Source of the DNA: Planctomycetota bacterium
GTDB lineage: Bacteria; Planctomycetota; SZUA-567
Direction of reading: 5' to 3'
Assembly: GCA_031270145.1 (NCBI GenBank)
Contig: JAISYD010000024.1
Coordinates: 1-6,929 of the forward strand
DNA length: 6,929 nt
Every line of letters begins with the position of its first letter. Position 1 is the stretch's first letter. The notes beneath the pieces were generated by a model, which saw only the letters and a program-made list of their open reading frames with translations, made no database searches and had not been told where the DNA came from. Positions 1-6,170 of this stretch are shown one piece after another. Position numbers and translations under genes: made by a program.

Positions 1-41
1 ACCTCCGGCAAAACCGCGTGGTTTTCCGTCCGCGCGTCCAT
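1..41 (-). CDS. possible start of a downstream gene, cut by the left edge
   Basis: An ATG lies 12 bases beyond the mnmA stop codon and opens a frame that stays free of stops to the window edge (13 codons, beginning MDARTENHAV). An AAAGG sequence that overlaps the end of the mnmA stop codon could serve as a ribosome binding site, about 9 bases before the ATG. That spacing and orientation would suit a translationally linked neighbour. However, 13 codons are too few to recognise a protein, and an inverted repeat at 10-25 offers another reading of the same bases (the end of the transcript). The call is an inference from position and spacing only. Confidence 0.3.
   Translation of the reverse strand, partial: MDARTENHAVLPE
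10..25. repeat. short inverted repeat after mnmA
   Basis: AAAACC and GGTTTT pair perfectly around a 4-base loop (GCGT). The centre of the repeat is about 36 bases past the mnmA stop codon. Read on the minus strand, the thymines are part of the stem rather than a free tract after it, so this is at best a weak, possibly bidirectional terminator. If the candidate gene starting at base 41 is real, the repeat lies inside its coding sequence and probably means nothing. Confidence 0.25.
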
Positions 42-53
42 ACGGAAGAACCT

Positions 54-1118
54 TTAGCCGGCCGAGGCGATGACGCCGCCGCCAAGCAGCATGTCGCCCC
101 GGTAAAGAACCGCCGACTGCCCCGGCGCCGCCGCCAGGACGCCGTCCGGGAATTCGGCGGCGAAACCGCCGTCCCGCCCCGGCGCCACCCGGCAAGGGAC
201 GATGTCGCCGCTGGAGCGCACCCGCAGGCCGGCCTCGAAGGGTTCCTCGGGCGCCGGAATCGAGAGCCAATTGCAATCCGCCGCCGTCAGGCGATGGCTC
301 AGCGCCGCCCCGAACCCGCCCACCACCACTTCGTTGCGTTCCGGGTTGATTTCCCGCACATAGAGGGGCGTGGGATGCGCCACCCCGAGCCCCTTGCGCT
401 GGCCGATGGTGAAATTCCAGCAGCCGTTGTGCCGCCCCAGCGTCTTCCCGGCGGCGTCGACTATGGGGCCGGGCCGGTCTTCGACGCCTAAAAGCTCCCG
501 GTGATCCCCGCTGTAGAAATCCTGACTGTCGGGCTTGTCGTGCTGGGGCAGCGAAAACTCGCGGGCCAGCTCCCGCACCTCGCCCTTGGTCAGTTCGCCC
601 AGCGGCATCAGTATCCTCGCCAGTTGCTCCTGTCCCAGCCGGTAGAGAAAATACGATTGATCCTTGGCCGGATCCAGGCCCCGGAACAGCCGCGTCCGGC
701 CGCCGCCGGCCTCGATCCTGGCGTAATGGCCGGTGGCGAAGCGATCAAAGGCCAGTCCCGCAGCCGCCGCCAGCTCCGGCAGGACGCCGAATTTGACCAG
801 GCTGTTGCAGCGCACGCAGGGATTGGGAGTGCGGCCGGCCAGGTATTCGCGGCGGAAGTTTTCCAGGACGATTTTTTCGTAGGCGTCGGAGCAATCGAAA
901 ACGCGGAAGGGGATGCCGAGCCGGCGGCAGACATCGCCGGCCGCCGCGATGTCCTCCTTTTCGCCGGCGCCGAAACAGGCGTCCTTCCCGCCGCCACGAT
1001 ACTTGCCCTCCCGCCACAGGCTCATGGCCGCCCCGGTCACCCGGTGGCCTCGGGCTTGCAAAAGGGCGGCGGTCACCGCCGAATCAACGCCTCCGCTAAG
1101 TCCGACCAATATTTCCAT
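54..1118 (-). CDS. mnmA: tRNA-specific 2-thiouridylase, MnmA family, variant lacking the second catalytic Cys
   Basis: The predicted protein of 354 residues belongs to the MnmA family, cytoplasmic enzymes that activate U34 of Lys, Glu and Gln tRNAs with ATP and replace its 2-oxygen with sulfur. The visible motifs are the PP-loop SGGVDS at residues 8-13, NPCVRCN at 99-105 containing the first catalytic Cys (C104), ATGHYAR at 128-134, DQSYFL at 153-158, FTIGQRKGLG at 236-245, and the C-terminal PGQSAVLYRGDMLLGGG at 332-348. Length is normal for the family. In the family motif usually written DSTGICF or ESQEICF, this protein has KPDSQDFYSG (195-204), so Tyr202 stands where the second catalytic Cys is expected. 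NPC also replaces the more usual NPD. The ATG at 1118 is preferred because the PP-loop then sits near the N-terminus, as in homologues, although its ribosome site (GGGGCGGA) is poor. An in-frame TTG at 1202 with a strong Shine-Dalgarno sequence would add 28 residues with no resemblance to the family. The gene is separated from the upstream oxidoreductase by 151 bases and probably has its own promoter. Confidence 0.93.
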   Translation of the reverse strand: MEILVGLSGGVDSAVTAALLQARGHRVTGAAMSLWREGKYRGGGKDACFGAGEKEDIAAAGDVCRRLGIPFRVFDCSDAYEKIVLENFRREYLAGRTPNPCVRCNSLVKFGVLPELAAAAGLAFDRFATGHYARIEAGGGRTRLFRGLDPAKDQSYFLYRLGQEQLARILMPLGELTKGEVRELAREFSLPQHDKPDSQDFYSGDHRELLGVEDRPGPIVDAAGKTLGRHNGCWNFTIGQRKGLGVAHPTPLYVREINPERNEVVVGGFGAALSHRLTAADCNWLSIPAPEEPFEAGLRVRSSGDIVPCRVAPGRDGGFAAEFPDGVLAAAPGQSAVLYRGDMLLGGGVIASAG

Positions 1119-1269
1119 TCCGCCCCGCCAAACATGGAATGACGACCGGGAGACATTTTGCGCCCGGCTGTCACGATTGCAATTATGCGCCCCGCAGCGC
1201 AAGACGCCTCCCCCTTTAGTATACCGCATTTCCGGGCGCCGGCAAACGGCAAGTCGGCCTTTTCCGCTT
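1119..1269 (-). other. spacer between the oxidoreductase gene and mnmA
   Basis: This 151-base stretch holds no convincing gene. In the minus direction it contains an imperfect inverted repeat (TTTCCGG at 1229-1235, CCGG at 1239-1242 and AAA at 1244-1246 with one bulged base), a candidate promoter, a strong but unassigned purine-rich ribosome-site-like sequence (GGGGGAGG at 1207-1214), and an 8-base palindrome ATTGCAAT at 1176-1183. There is no GC hairpin followed by a T tract, so no typical intrinsic terminator separates the two genes. Confidence 0.6.
1218..1245 (-). promoter_or_regulatory. candidate sigma-70-type promoter for mnmA
   Basis: On the minus strand TATACT at 1218-1223 matches five of six bases of the -10 consensus. 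TTGCCG at 1240-1245 matches four of six of the -35 consensus, with a 16-base spacer. A transcript starting here would carry a leader of roughly 90 bases before the chosen mnmA ATG. The placement in the only sizeable gap upstream of mnmA supports the call, but a match of this quality can occur by chance. Confidence 0.35.
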
Positions 1270-2352
1270 TCATTGAGGAACTTGGACTAGGTTTCCGCCG
1301 GCCAGGGACTGGTGGATCGCCACCCCGATGCGGGTGGAGATCAGACCCTCCCGGGCCGAAGCGTATCTGCCGGCCAGGGCGGACAGGGGCGTTCCTTTCC
1401 GGAGTTCCGCAAGGTTGTCCACAAAGTCCACCAGCGAATCGTTGATGTAGCCGGATTGCACCACTTCGCCGTTTTTCGCAATCTTCCGTCCGAAACCGCC
1501 GCAATTGGGCGTTTCCATCCCCCCGGCCGTGGTACAGCCGCGCGCGCCCCGGTACTGGCTGTCCACCACCAGGATGCCTTCCGTCCCCACCATCTTGACG
1601 CCCTGGCGCACCACCGCCTCGTGGGAATTGGGGAGGACGACCGCCGTGTCGTAGGTGACGGCGACTCCGTTGGCATAGGTCACCGTGGCCTTGATCGAAT
1701 CGTAGATGTCGTGCCCGAGCGACGCGAGCTTGCCCTTGGCGCCGGTGGCGTAGACCTTGACCGGTTCCGGAAAGTCCATCAGCCAGCAGGTGAGATCGAT
1801 CATGTGGATGCCCAGGAACCAGGCCGGCGAGCCGCCGGCGCCCCAGTGGGACTGGCCGATGACGCCGGTACCGATGCGCAGGACGTCCTCCATCCAGCAA
1901 TAGCCGTATTCAAGCCGTCCCAACTGGCCGTCCCGCAGGCGCAGCTTGAGATCGACGTGGTAGGGATCGAAACGCTTGTGGAAATCAACCTGAAGCAGCA
2001 GTCCCTTCCTTTCGGCCAGTTCGGCCATCTCCCTGGCCTCGCCGACGTCGGTGGAAAGGGGTTTTTCCACAAAGACGTGCCTCCCGCCCTCCAGGCATTC
2101 CACAACCGCGCGGTGATGTAGGTGATCCGGGGTGGCCACGGTCACGCCGTCCAGTCTTTCCTTCCCGAGCATTTCCGCCAAGCTCGGATAGCCCCTGACC
2201 CCGAAATCCCGTTCGGCGGTCCGGCGGACTTCGGCGTTGATTTCCGCGAAGGCGGCCAGACGCATATCCCCCGACAAGCGCTCACGTTGTTTGAAAGCGC
2301 CAAGATGCGTCCGGCCGTAGACGCCGGCGCCCACCACTCCAATCTCCAGCAT
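1270..2352 (-). CDS. Gfo/Idh/MocA-family NAD(P)-dependent oxidoreductase
   Basis: The predicted cytoplasmic protein of 360 residues has the two-domain plan of the Gfo/Idh/MocA family, whose members oxidise or reduce sugars, inositols and related polyols with NAD(P). An N-terminal Rossmann fold begins IGVVGAGVYGRTHL (4-17). TPDHLHH (74-80) and FVEKPLS (94-100) follow, the latter with the conserved active-site Lys97. The C-terminal domain has HKRFDP (125-130) and GIHMIDLTCWLM (181-192) with the conserved His183. In the common DxGxH active-site motif this protein has FLGIH, so Phe179 replaces the usual Asp. The ATG at 2352 gives the Rossmann motif its usual place near the N-terminus and has an AGGAAAGGA ribosome site 7 bases upstream. 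It starts 29 bases after the stop of the preceding TRAP permease gene, so it is probably in the same operon and acts on the imported compound or a product of it. The exact substrate cannot be read from the sequence. Confidence 0.93.
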   Translation of the reverse strand: MLEIGVVGAGVYGRTHLGAFKQRERLSGDMRLAAFAEINAEVRRTAERDFGVRGYPSLAEMLGKERLDGVTVATPDHLHHRAVVECLEGGRHVFVEKPLSTDVGEAREMAELAERKGLLLQVDFHKRFDPYHVDLKLRLRDGQLGRLEYGYCWMEDVLRIGTGVIGQSHWGAGGSPAWFLGIHMIDLTCWLMDFPEPVKVYATGAKGKLASLGHDIYDSIKATVTYANGVAVTYDTAVVLPNSHEAVVRQGVKMVGTEGILVVDSQYRGARGCTTAGGMETPNCGGFGRKIAKNGEVVQSGYINDSLVDFVDNLAELRKGTPLSALAGRYASAREGLISTRIGVAIHQSLAGGNLVQVPQ

Positions 2353-2381
2353 GTGCCGATCCTTTCCTTTGCCGATTTTCC

Positions 2382-3668
2382 TCAATTGGCGAAGCCAAGC
2401 AGACGGGGCAGGAACATGACGAGTTCCGGAATATAGGTCACCAGACCCAGCACCGCCAGGAGCGGCGCCGTCCAAGGAAGGCAGATGCGGATCACCTGAT
2501 CCACCGGCTTTTGGGCGACCGAGGCGAGGATGTAGAGGACGAACCCCACCGGCGGGGTGAGAAGCCCTATCATCAGGTTGAGCACGACGATGACCCCGAA
2601 ATGGATGGGATGGATGCCCAGCATGGCCACGACCGGCGCCGCCAGGGGGAGCATGATCATGATGGCCGCCACCACTTCCAGGAACATTCCCATGAGCAGC
2701 AGCAGGACGTTGATAAGGAGAAGTATCAGGTACTTGTTGGTGGTGAAGCCGAACAGGAGCTTCATCAGGTAGACGTCCACCTTTTCGAAGTTCATGATCC
2801 AGCCGAAAGCGTTGGCGGCCGCCACGATCATTATGGCCGGTCCCACGGTGCGCAGCGTTTCCAGGGCCAGGCCCGGCAGGGCGGAGATTTTCTGTTCCCG
2901 GTATATGAAAACGGCGACGACGAGGGCGTAAAAAATGCTGACGAAGGCGGCCTCGGTGGGCGTAAAATATCCCAGCCAGATGCCGCCGATGATGATGACG
3001 GGGGTGAGAAGAGACAGGAAAGCCCGCCGGAAGGCGGCGGCCTTCTCCCGCCGGGACTGCCGGGGCAGGACGACGTAGCGGCGCCGGCGCGAGACCAAAA
3101 AAACCATTACCCCGAGGGTGAGGGCCATCAGCAGCCCCGGGACCACGCCGCCCACGAAAAGGCCGCCTATGGAGACGCCGGACACCGCGCCGTAGACGAC
3201 CATGGGGATGCTTGGGGGTATGATGGGACCGATTATCGAGGAGGAGGCGGTGACGCCGATGCTGAAGTCGTCGTCGTAGCCGGCGTCGCGCATGGCCTTT
3301 ATCTCAATCATCCCCAGGCCCCCGGCGTCGGCTATGGCCGAGCCTGACATGCCGGCGAAGAGAAGGCTGGCGAAGACGTTGACGTAGCCCAGCCCTCCGC
3401 GGCAATGCCCGATCAGGCTGTTGGCGAAGCCGAAAATGCGTTCGGTCACGCCGCCGGAGTTCATTACCTGCCCCGCGAAGATGAAGAAGGGCACGGCCAG
3501 GAGAGTGAAGGAATTGGGGCCGTTCACAATTTTCTGGACGGCAATGAGCAGCGAGAGGTCGGGGTGGAACGAGGCATAGAACAGCGACGCCCCGATCATC
3601 GCAAGGTAGATGGGGAAGCCGGCGACAAGCATAAAGGCCATCACCAGGAAGAAACAGGTCAGGAGCAT
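2382..3668 (-). CDS. TRAP transporter large permease, DctM family (pair B)
   Basis: This predicted inner-membrane protein of 428 residues is the large subunit of a tripartite ATP-independent periplasmic (TRAP) transporter, which moves substrate across the membrane driven by an ion gradient, usually sodium. It is almost entirely hydrophobic segments with the family hallmarks in order: LAVPFFIFAG (57-66), GMSGSAIAD (106-114), IIPPSIPMVVYG (149-160), FTPTEAA (235-241) and LNLMIGLLTPPVG (363-375). Length is typical for the family. The IPPSI form of the central motif differs from the IPPSQN form in the other large permease of this window (4267-5559), so the two are of different subtypes. The ATG at 3668 is chosen over a start 54 bases upstream because it overlaps the dctQ-B stop as TAATG, has AAGGGA ahead of it, and starts directly at the first membrane segment. 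Confidence 0.96.
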   Translation of the reverse strand: MLLTCFFLVMAFMLVAGFPIYLAMIGASLFYASFHPDLSLLIAVQKIVNGPNSFTLLAVPFFIFAGQVMNSGGVTERIFGFANSLIGHCRGGLGYVNVFASLLFAGMSGSAIADAGGLGMIEIKAMRDAGYDDDFSIGVTASSSIIGPIIPPSIPMVVYGAVSGVSIGGLFVGGVVPGLLMALTLGVMVFLVSRRRRYVVLPRQSRREKAAAFRRAFLSLLTPVIIIGGIWLGYFTPTEAAFVSIFYALVVAVFIYREQKISALPGLALETLRTVGPAIMIVAAANAFGWIMNFEKVDVYLMKLLFGFTTNKYLILLLINVLLLLMGMFLEVVAAIMIMLPLAAPVVAMLGIHPIHFGVIVVLNLMIGLLTPPVGFVLYILASVAQKPVDQVIRICLPWTAPLLAVLGLVTYIPELVMFLPRLLGFAN

Positions 3669-4162
3669 TATTGTTCCCTTTCCGCGCGTCCGCCGTCCCG
3701 CGGCCGGGCGAACAGCCGGCAAGCCAGGTTGGCGATGCCCAGAACGCAGCCGGCGGGCAGAGCGGCATAAACGTAGTAGAGGGGAAAATCGACCGAGGAG
3801 GCGACGCTATAGGCGTTGAAGAACAGGTACTCGACTCCCCGCCAGCCAAGACAGCCGAGGATGGCGATGGAAGCGACGGCGACCGCCGCCTCCCAAATCC
3901 GGCGCGCCCGCTCCGGCAGCCAGCCCACGAAAAGGTCGATGCGGATGTGGTCGTTGCGGCGATGCGCCACGGCCAGGCCGATGAAGGCTATCCAGACGTA
4001 GCAGAAACGCGAAAACTCCTCCGTGAACAGGAGCGGCCGGCTGAAGAAGTAGCGGGAGATCAACTGCAGCAGCAAGAGGACGCACATGACCGCGAAAAAG
4101 GCCAGGCCCAGCCATTCCTGCAGGGCCAGGAAAACGCTCCCGCCCGGTTTTTCATCCGCCAT
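3668..4162 (-). CDS. TRAP transporter small permease, DctQ family (pair B)
   Basis: The predicted inner-membrane protein of 164 residues has four hydrophobic segments (about 18-38, 53-68, 92-108 and 127-148), as expected of the small TRAP subunit that pairs with the DctM subunit encoded next. The family signature spans residues 48-78 and is very clear: TEEFSRFCYVWIAFIG (47-62), then a hydrophilic turn HRRNDHIRID (67-76). The gene has a good AAAGGA ribosome site 6-7 bases before its ATG. Its stop overlaps the next start by one base in TAATG, which suggests coupled translation and matched amounts of the two subunits. No binding-protein gene lies directly before it; the previous gene, 104 bases upstream, is the large permease of a different pair. 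Confidence 0.94.
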   Translation of the reverse strand: MADEKPGGSVFLALQEWLGLAFFAVMCVLLLLQLISRYFFSRPLLFTEEFSRFCYVWIAFIGLAVAHRRNDHIRIDLFVGWLPERARRIWEAAVAVASIAILGCLGWRGVEYLFFNAYSVASSVDFPLYYVYAALPAGCVLGIANLACRLFARPRDGGRAEREQ

Positions 4163-4266
4163 TTTTGTTCCTTTCGTCGCAGGCGGTCATTTCGGCGAAC
4201 CGTTACTTAATCCGCCGTCTTAAATTCCCGGGCCATTATAGTTTCGTCCGCCGCCCGCTCCTTTCG
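4163..4266 (-). other. spacer between the two TRAP permease pairs
   Basis: These 104 bases separate dctM-A from dctQ-B and are by far the largest gap between the permease genes. On the minus strand they contain a perfect TATAAT at 4235-4240 without a recognisable -35 box at the usual distance, and the short sequence TCCGCCG occurs twice. No strong hairpin with a T tract is present, so read-through from pair A into pair B is likely. A weak internal promoter is possible but not shown. Confidence 0.45.
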
Positions 4267-5559
4267 TCACAGAAGGACGCCCGGCAGCCAAAGCGAAAAC
4301 GCCGGCCAATAGGTGGCCAGGAGCACCACGGCGAACATGGCGGCGTAAAAGGGAAACAGCGCCCGGATGGAATCCTCGATGCGGATCCTGGCTATGGCGC
4401 AGCCGATGAAAAGGGAGGTGCCGACCGGGGGCGTGCACAGGCCGATGCCGAGATTCAGCAGCAGCACGATGCCGAACTGGATGCGCGACATCCCGATCTT
4501 GTCCACGACCGGAATGAGGAGGGGGGTCACCAGGAGGATCAGGATGCCCATGTCCATCACCATCCCGAGCGCCAGGAGAAGCGCGTTAACGATAAGCATG
4601 ACGACAACGGGGTTTTCCGACAGGGACAGCAGGGCCTGCATGACGAGCATGGGGACCCTCAGATAGGCTAGGAGCCAGCCGAAAGCGCTGGAGGTACCGA
4701 TGATGGCCAGGATCACCGAGAGCATCCCGATGGCGGACCTGAGCAGGTTCCATATCCCGGCGGCGGTGAGGCTCCGGTAGTAGAAGAGGGAAATGGCGAG
4801 CACATACACGGTGGCCACCGCCGCCGCCTCGGTGGCGGTGAAGACGCCGCCGATGATGCCGCCGATGATCACCACGACGGTGGTGAGGCCGATCAAGGCG
4901 TCAAGCACCACCCGGAGCCGCCTGCCCCGGGGAATTGGATCGCTGTAGGGGTAATTCCGGTCGCGGGCTATCTTCCAGGTCACGACGCCCAGCGCCAGCC
5001 CCAGGCAGACGCCCGGAATGTAGCCGGCCATGAACAGACTGCCCACCGACAGGCCGCCGGCCGCCAGCGAATAGTAGATCATGTTCTGGCTGGGGGGGAT
5101 GAGTACGCCCTGCACCGAGGAAGTGACGGTGACGGCGACGGAATAGTCGCTGTCGTAGCCCTTTTCCTTCATCATGGGGATGAGCATGGAGCCGATGGAG
5201 GAGACGTCGGCCACCGATGAGCCGGAAATGCCGCCGAAAAAGGTGCTGGCCAGCACGTTCACCAGGGCCAACCCGCCCCGCACGCGCCCGATAAGCAGGT
5301 TGGAAAAATCGATAAGCCTGGTGGAGATGCCGCCCTCGGACATGATCAGGCCTACGAGGATAAAGAAGGGCACGGCGAGGAAAGTGAAGCTTTGCAGCCC
5401 AGCGACCATCTTCTGGAACACGATTATCAGGGGAAGCCCCAGGTACCACACGGTGAAGACCGAAGACATCCCCAGGGAAAAAGCTATGGGAACCCGGAGG
5501 AGCATCAAGCCGAAGAACGAGCAGAGCAGGATGGCGATGGCGGGAAGGTTGGGGCTCAT
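4267..5559 (-). CDS. TRAP transporter large permease, DctM family (pair A)
   Basis: This predicted inner-membrane protein of 430 residues is a TRAP large permease of normal length. Its hallmarks are LAVPFFILVG (61-70), GGISGSSVAD (109-118), LIPPSQNMIYYSLAAGG (153-169), FTATEAAAVA (240-249) and LNLGIGLCTPPVG (368-380). The IPPSxN...YSLAAGG form resembles permeases that I associate with sugar-acid and related carboxylate uptake, an impression rather than a demonstrated substrate. It is clearly related to the large permease at 2382-3668 but differs along most of its length outside these motifs. The start overlaps the dctQ-A stop by four bases (ATGA), and GGAGG at 5567-5571 lies 7 bases before the ATG, inside the end of dctQ-A. 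This is a strong arrangement for coupled translation. Confidence 0.96.
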   Translation of the reverse strand: MSPNLPAIAILLCSFFGLMLLRVPIAFSLGMSSVFTVWYLGLPLIIVFQKMVAGLQSFTFLAVPFFILVGLIMSEGGISTRLIDFSNLLIGRVRGGLALVNVLASTFFGGISGSSVADVSSIGSMLIPMMKEKGYDSDYSVAVTVTSSVQGVLIPPSQNMIYYSLAAGGLSVGSLFMAGYIPGVCLGLALGVVTWKIARDRNYPYSDPIPRGRRLRVVLDALIGLTTVVVIIGGIIGGVFTATEAAAVATVYVLAISLFYYRSLTAAGIWNLLRSAIGMLSVILAIIGTSSAFGWLLAYLRVPMLVMQALLSLSENPVVVMLIVNALLLALGMVMDMGILILLVTPLLIPVVDKIGMSRIQFGIVLLLNLGIGLCTPPVGTSLFIGCAIARIRIEDSIRALFPFYAAMFAVVLLATYWPAFSLWLPGVLL

Positions 5560-6077
5560 TCGGAAGCCTCCGCGGCCGGCGCCCCCCGGGGGGCTTCCGG
5601 GAACAGGCGGGCGAGAATCCGGATGACGCCTTCGAGGGTCATGGCGCAGCCGGCCACGGTCAGGACAGCGCTTACCCAGGACATGGCGATGCCGGTGGCC
5701 GGCATGGTGTTGATGGCGTCAAGCTTCGCCACCTTCACGCCCTGCCAAGCCATGAGGAGGCAGAAGGCGAGCACCGCCAAGTCCGAAAAGACGAGGATGA
5801 TTTTTTGGCCCGCCGCCGGCAGCCGGTCGGAAAAGAAGGTCAGCGACAGGTGCCTGTCATCGCGGTAGCCAACGGCGATCCCGAGATAACCGAACCAGAT
5901 GAGCATGGCTATGGCCAGCTCCTCGCTCCATTTTCCGGGGCGGTTGAAGACATAGCGCATGACCACTTCCTGGAAAATGATGACGACCAGGGCGGCCAAG
6001 AGGCCCACGCTGGCCAGGTCCAGGAGAAGGCTGATCGGCCTTTCCGCCCGGCGCAGGATCGTCAGTAAGGCGCGCAT
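5556..6077 (-). CDS. TRAP transporter small permease, DctQ family (pair A)
   Basis: The predicted inner-membrane protein of 173 residues has four hydrophobic segments (about 15-36, 55-70, 92-110 and 129-147) and the small-permease signature WSEELAIAMLIWFGYLGIAVG (50-70, in two overlapping halves) followed by the hydrophilic YRDDRHLSLTFF (71-82). Compared with the pair B subunit and many family members, the Arg of the ExxxRF-like segment is replaced by Ile55. The C-terminus is a short tail rich in Ala, Pro and Glu. It is the first gene after dctP and the most likely direct partner of that binding protein. The ATG at 6077 has GGGAAGGG about 6 bases upstream. Confidence 0.93.
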   Translation of the reverse strand: MRALLTILRRAERPISLLLDLASVGLLAALVVIIFQEVVMRYVFNRPGKWSEELAIAMLIWFGYLGIAVGYRDDRHLSLTFFSDRLPAAGQKIILVFSDLAVLAFCLLMAWQGVKVAKLDAINTMPATGIAMSWVSAVLTVAGCAMTLEGVIRILARLFPEAPRGAPAAEASE

Positions 6078-6170
6078 GAATTACCCTTCCCAAAGACAAT
6101 CCCCTTTCCCCCCGCCTCGAAAAAGGGGAGGAACGGAGTTATGCGCCGTTATGCCGCCAGCGGCAAAAAA
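6078..6170 (-). other. structured spacer between dctP and dctQ-A
   Basis: The 93 bases between the dctP stop and the dctQ-A start contain three inverted repeats. GCCG/CGGC (6153-6156 and 6161-6164) comes first after the stop, then AACGG/CCGTT (6132-6136 and 6146-6150), then a stronger 8-base pair TCCCCTTT/AAAGGGGA (6100-6107 and 6122-6129). In the mRNA the six uridines precede the first hairpin, so it is not a standard intrinsic terminator. Hairpins placed after a binding-protein gene commonly stabilise its mRNA or reduce read-through, so that more binding protein than permease is made. That role here is inferred. Confidence 0.5.
6100..6129. repeat. 8-base-pair inverted repeat in the dctP-dctQ spacer
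   Basis: TCCCCTTT at 6100-6107 is perfectly complementary to AAAGGGGA at 6122-6129, with a 14-base loop. It lies just upstream of the dctQ-A ribosome site and could form a stem in the mRNA. It may be an intercistronic hairpin that tunes expression or a fragment of a dispersed genomic repeat; one copy in one window cannot tell these apart. Confidence 0.5.

Noticed and set aside
18..1142. Plus-strand open frames (18-491 and 501-1142) opposite mnmA
   Set aside because: They lie wholly opposite a well-supported gene, show arginine-, alanine- and proline-rich composition typical of antisense frames in GC-rich DNA, and have no family motifs.
1073..1900. Minus-strand frame of 275 codons overlapping both the oxidoreductase and mnmA genes
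   Set aside because: It is an out-of-frame reading of both genes and the spacer between them. The translation has low-complexity Arg/Gly/Pro composition and would have to overlap two intact genes.
2511..3347. Long plus-strand open frame (278 codons) opposite the pair B large permease
   Set aside because: Its translation is rich in Gly, Asp, Glu, His and Gln, which is what the antisense of a GC-rich hydrophobic membrane gene gives. It has no recognisable domain, while the minus strand encodes a clear DctM protein over the same bases.
4207..4236. Nine-codon open frame (MAREFKTAD) in the spacer between the permease pairs, as a possible leader peptide
   Set aside because: It has no ribosome site at a workable distance, its ATG overlaps the TATAAT, and no attenuator hairpins follow it. 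Chance is the simplest explanation.
2382..5559. The two large permease genes as a recent tandem duplication
   Set aside because: The proteins share only the family motifs and general layout. Their central motifs, loops and termini differ, and their small subunits differ likewise, which points to separate origins.
6153..6170. GCCG/CGGC hairpin next to six adenines, as an intrinsic terminator
   Set aside because: Read on the plus strand the hairpin is followed by A, not T. On the minus strand the T tract comes before the stem. The stem is also only 4 base pairs, so neither direction gives a standard terminator.
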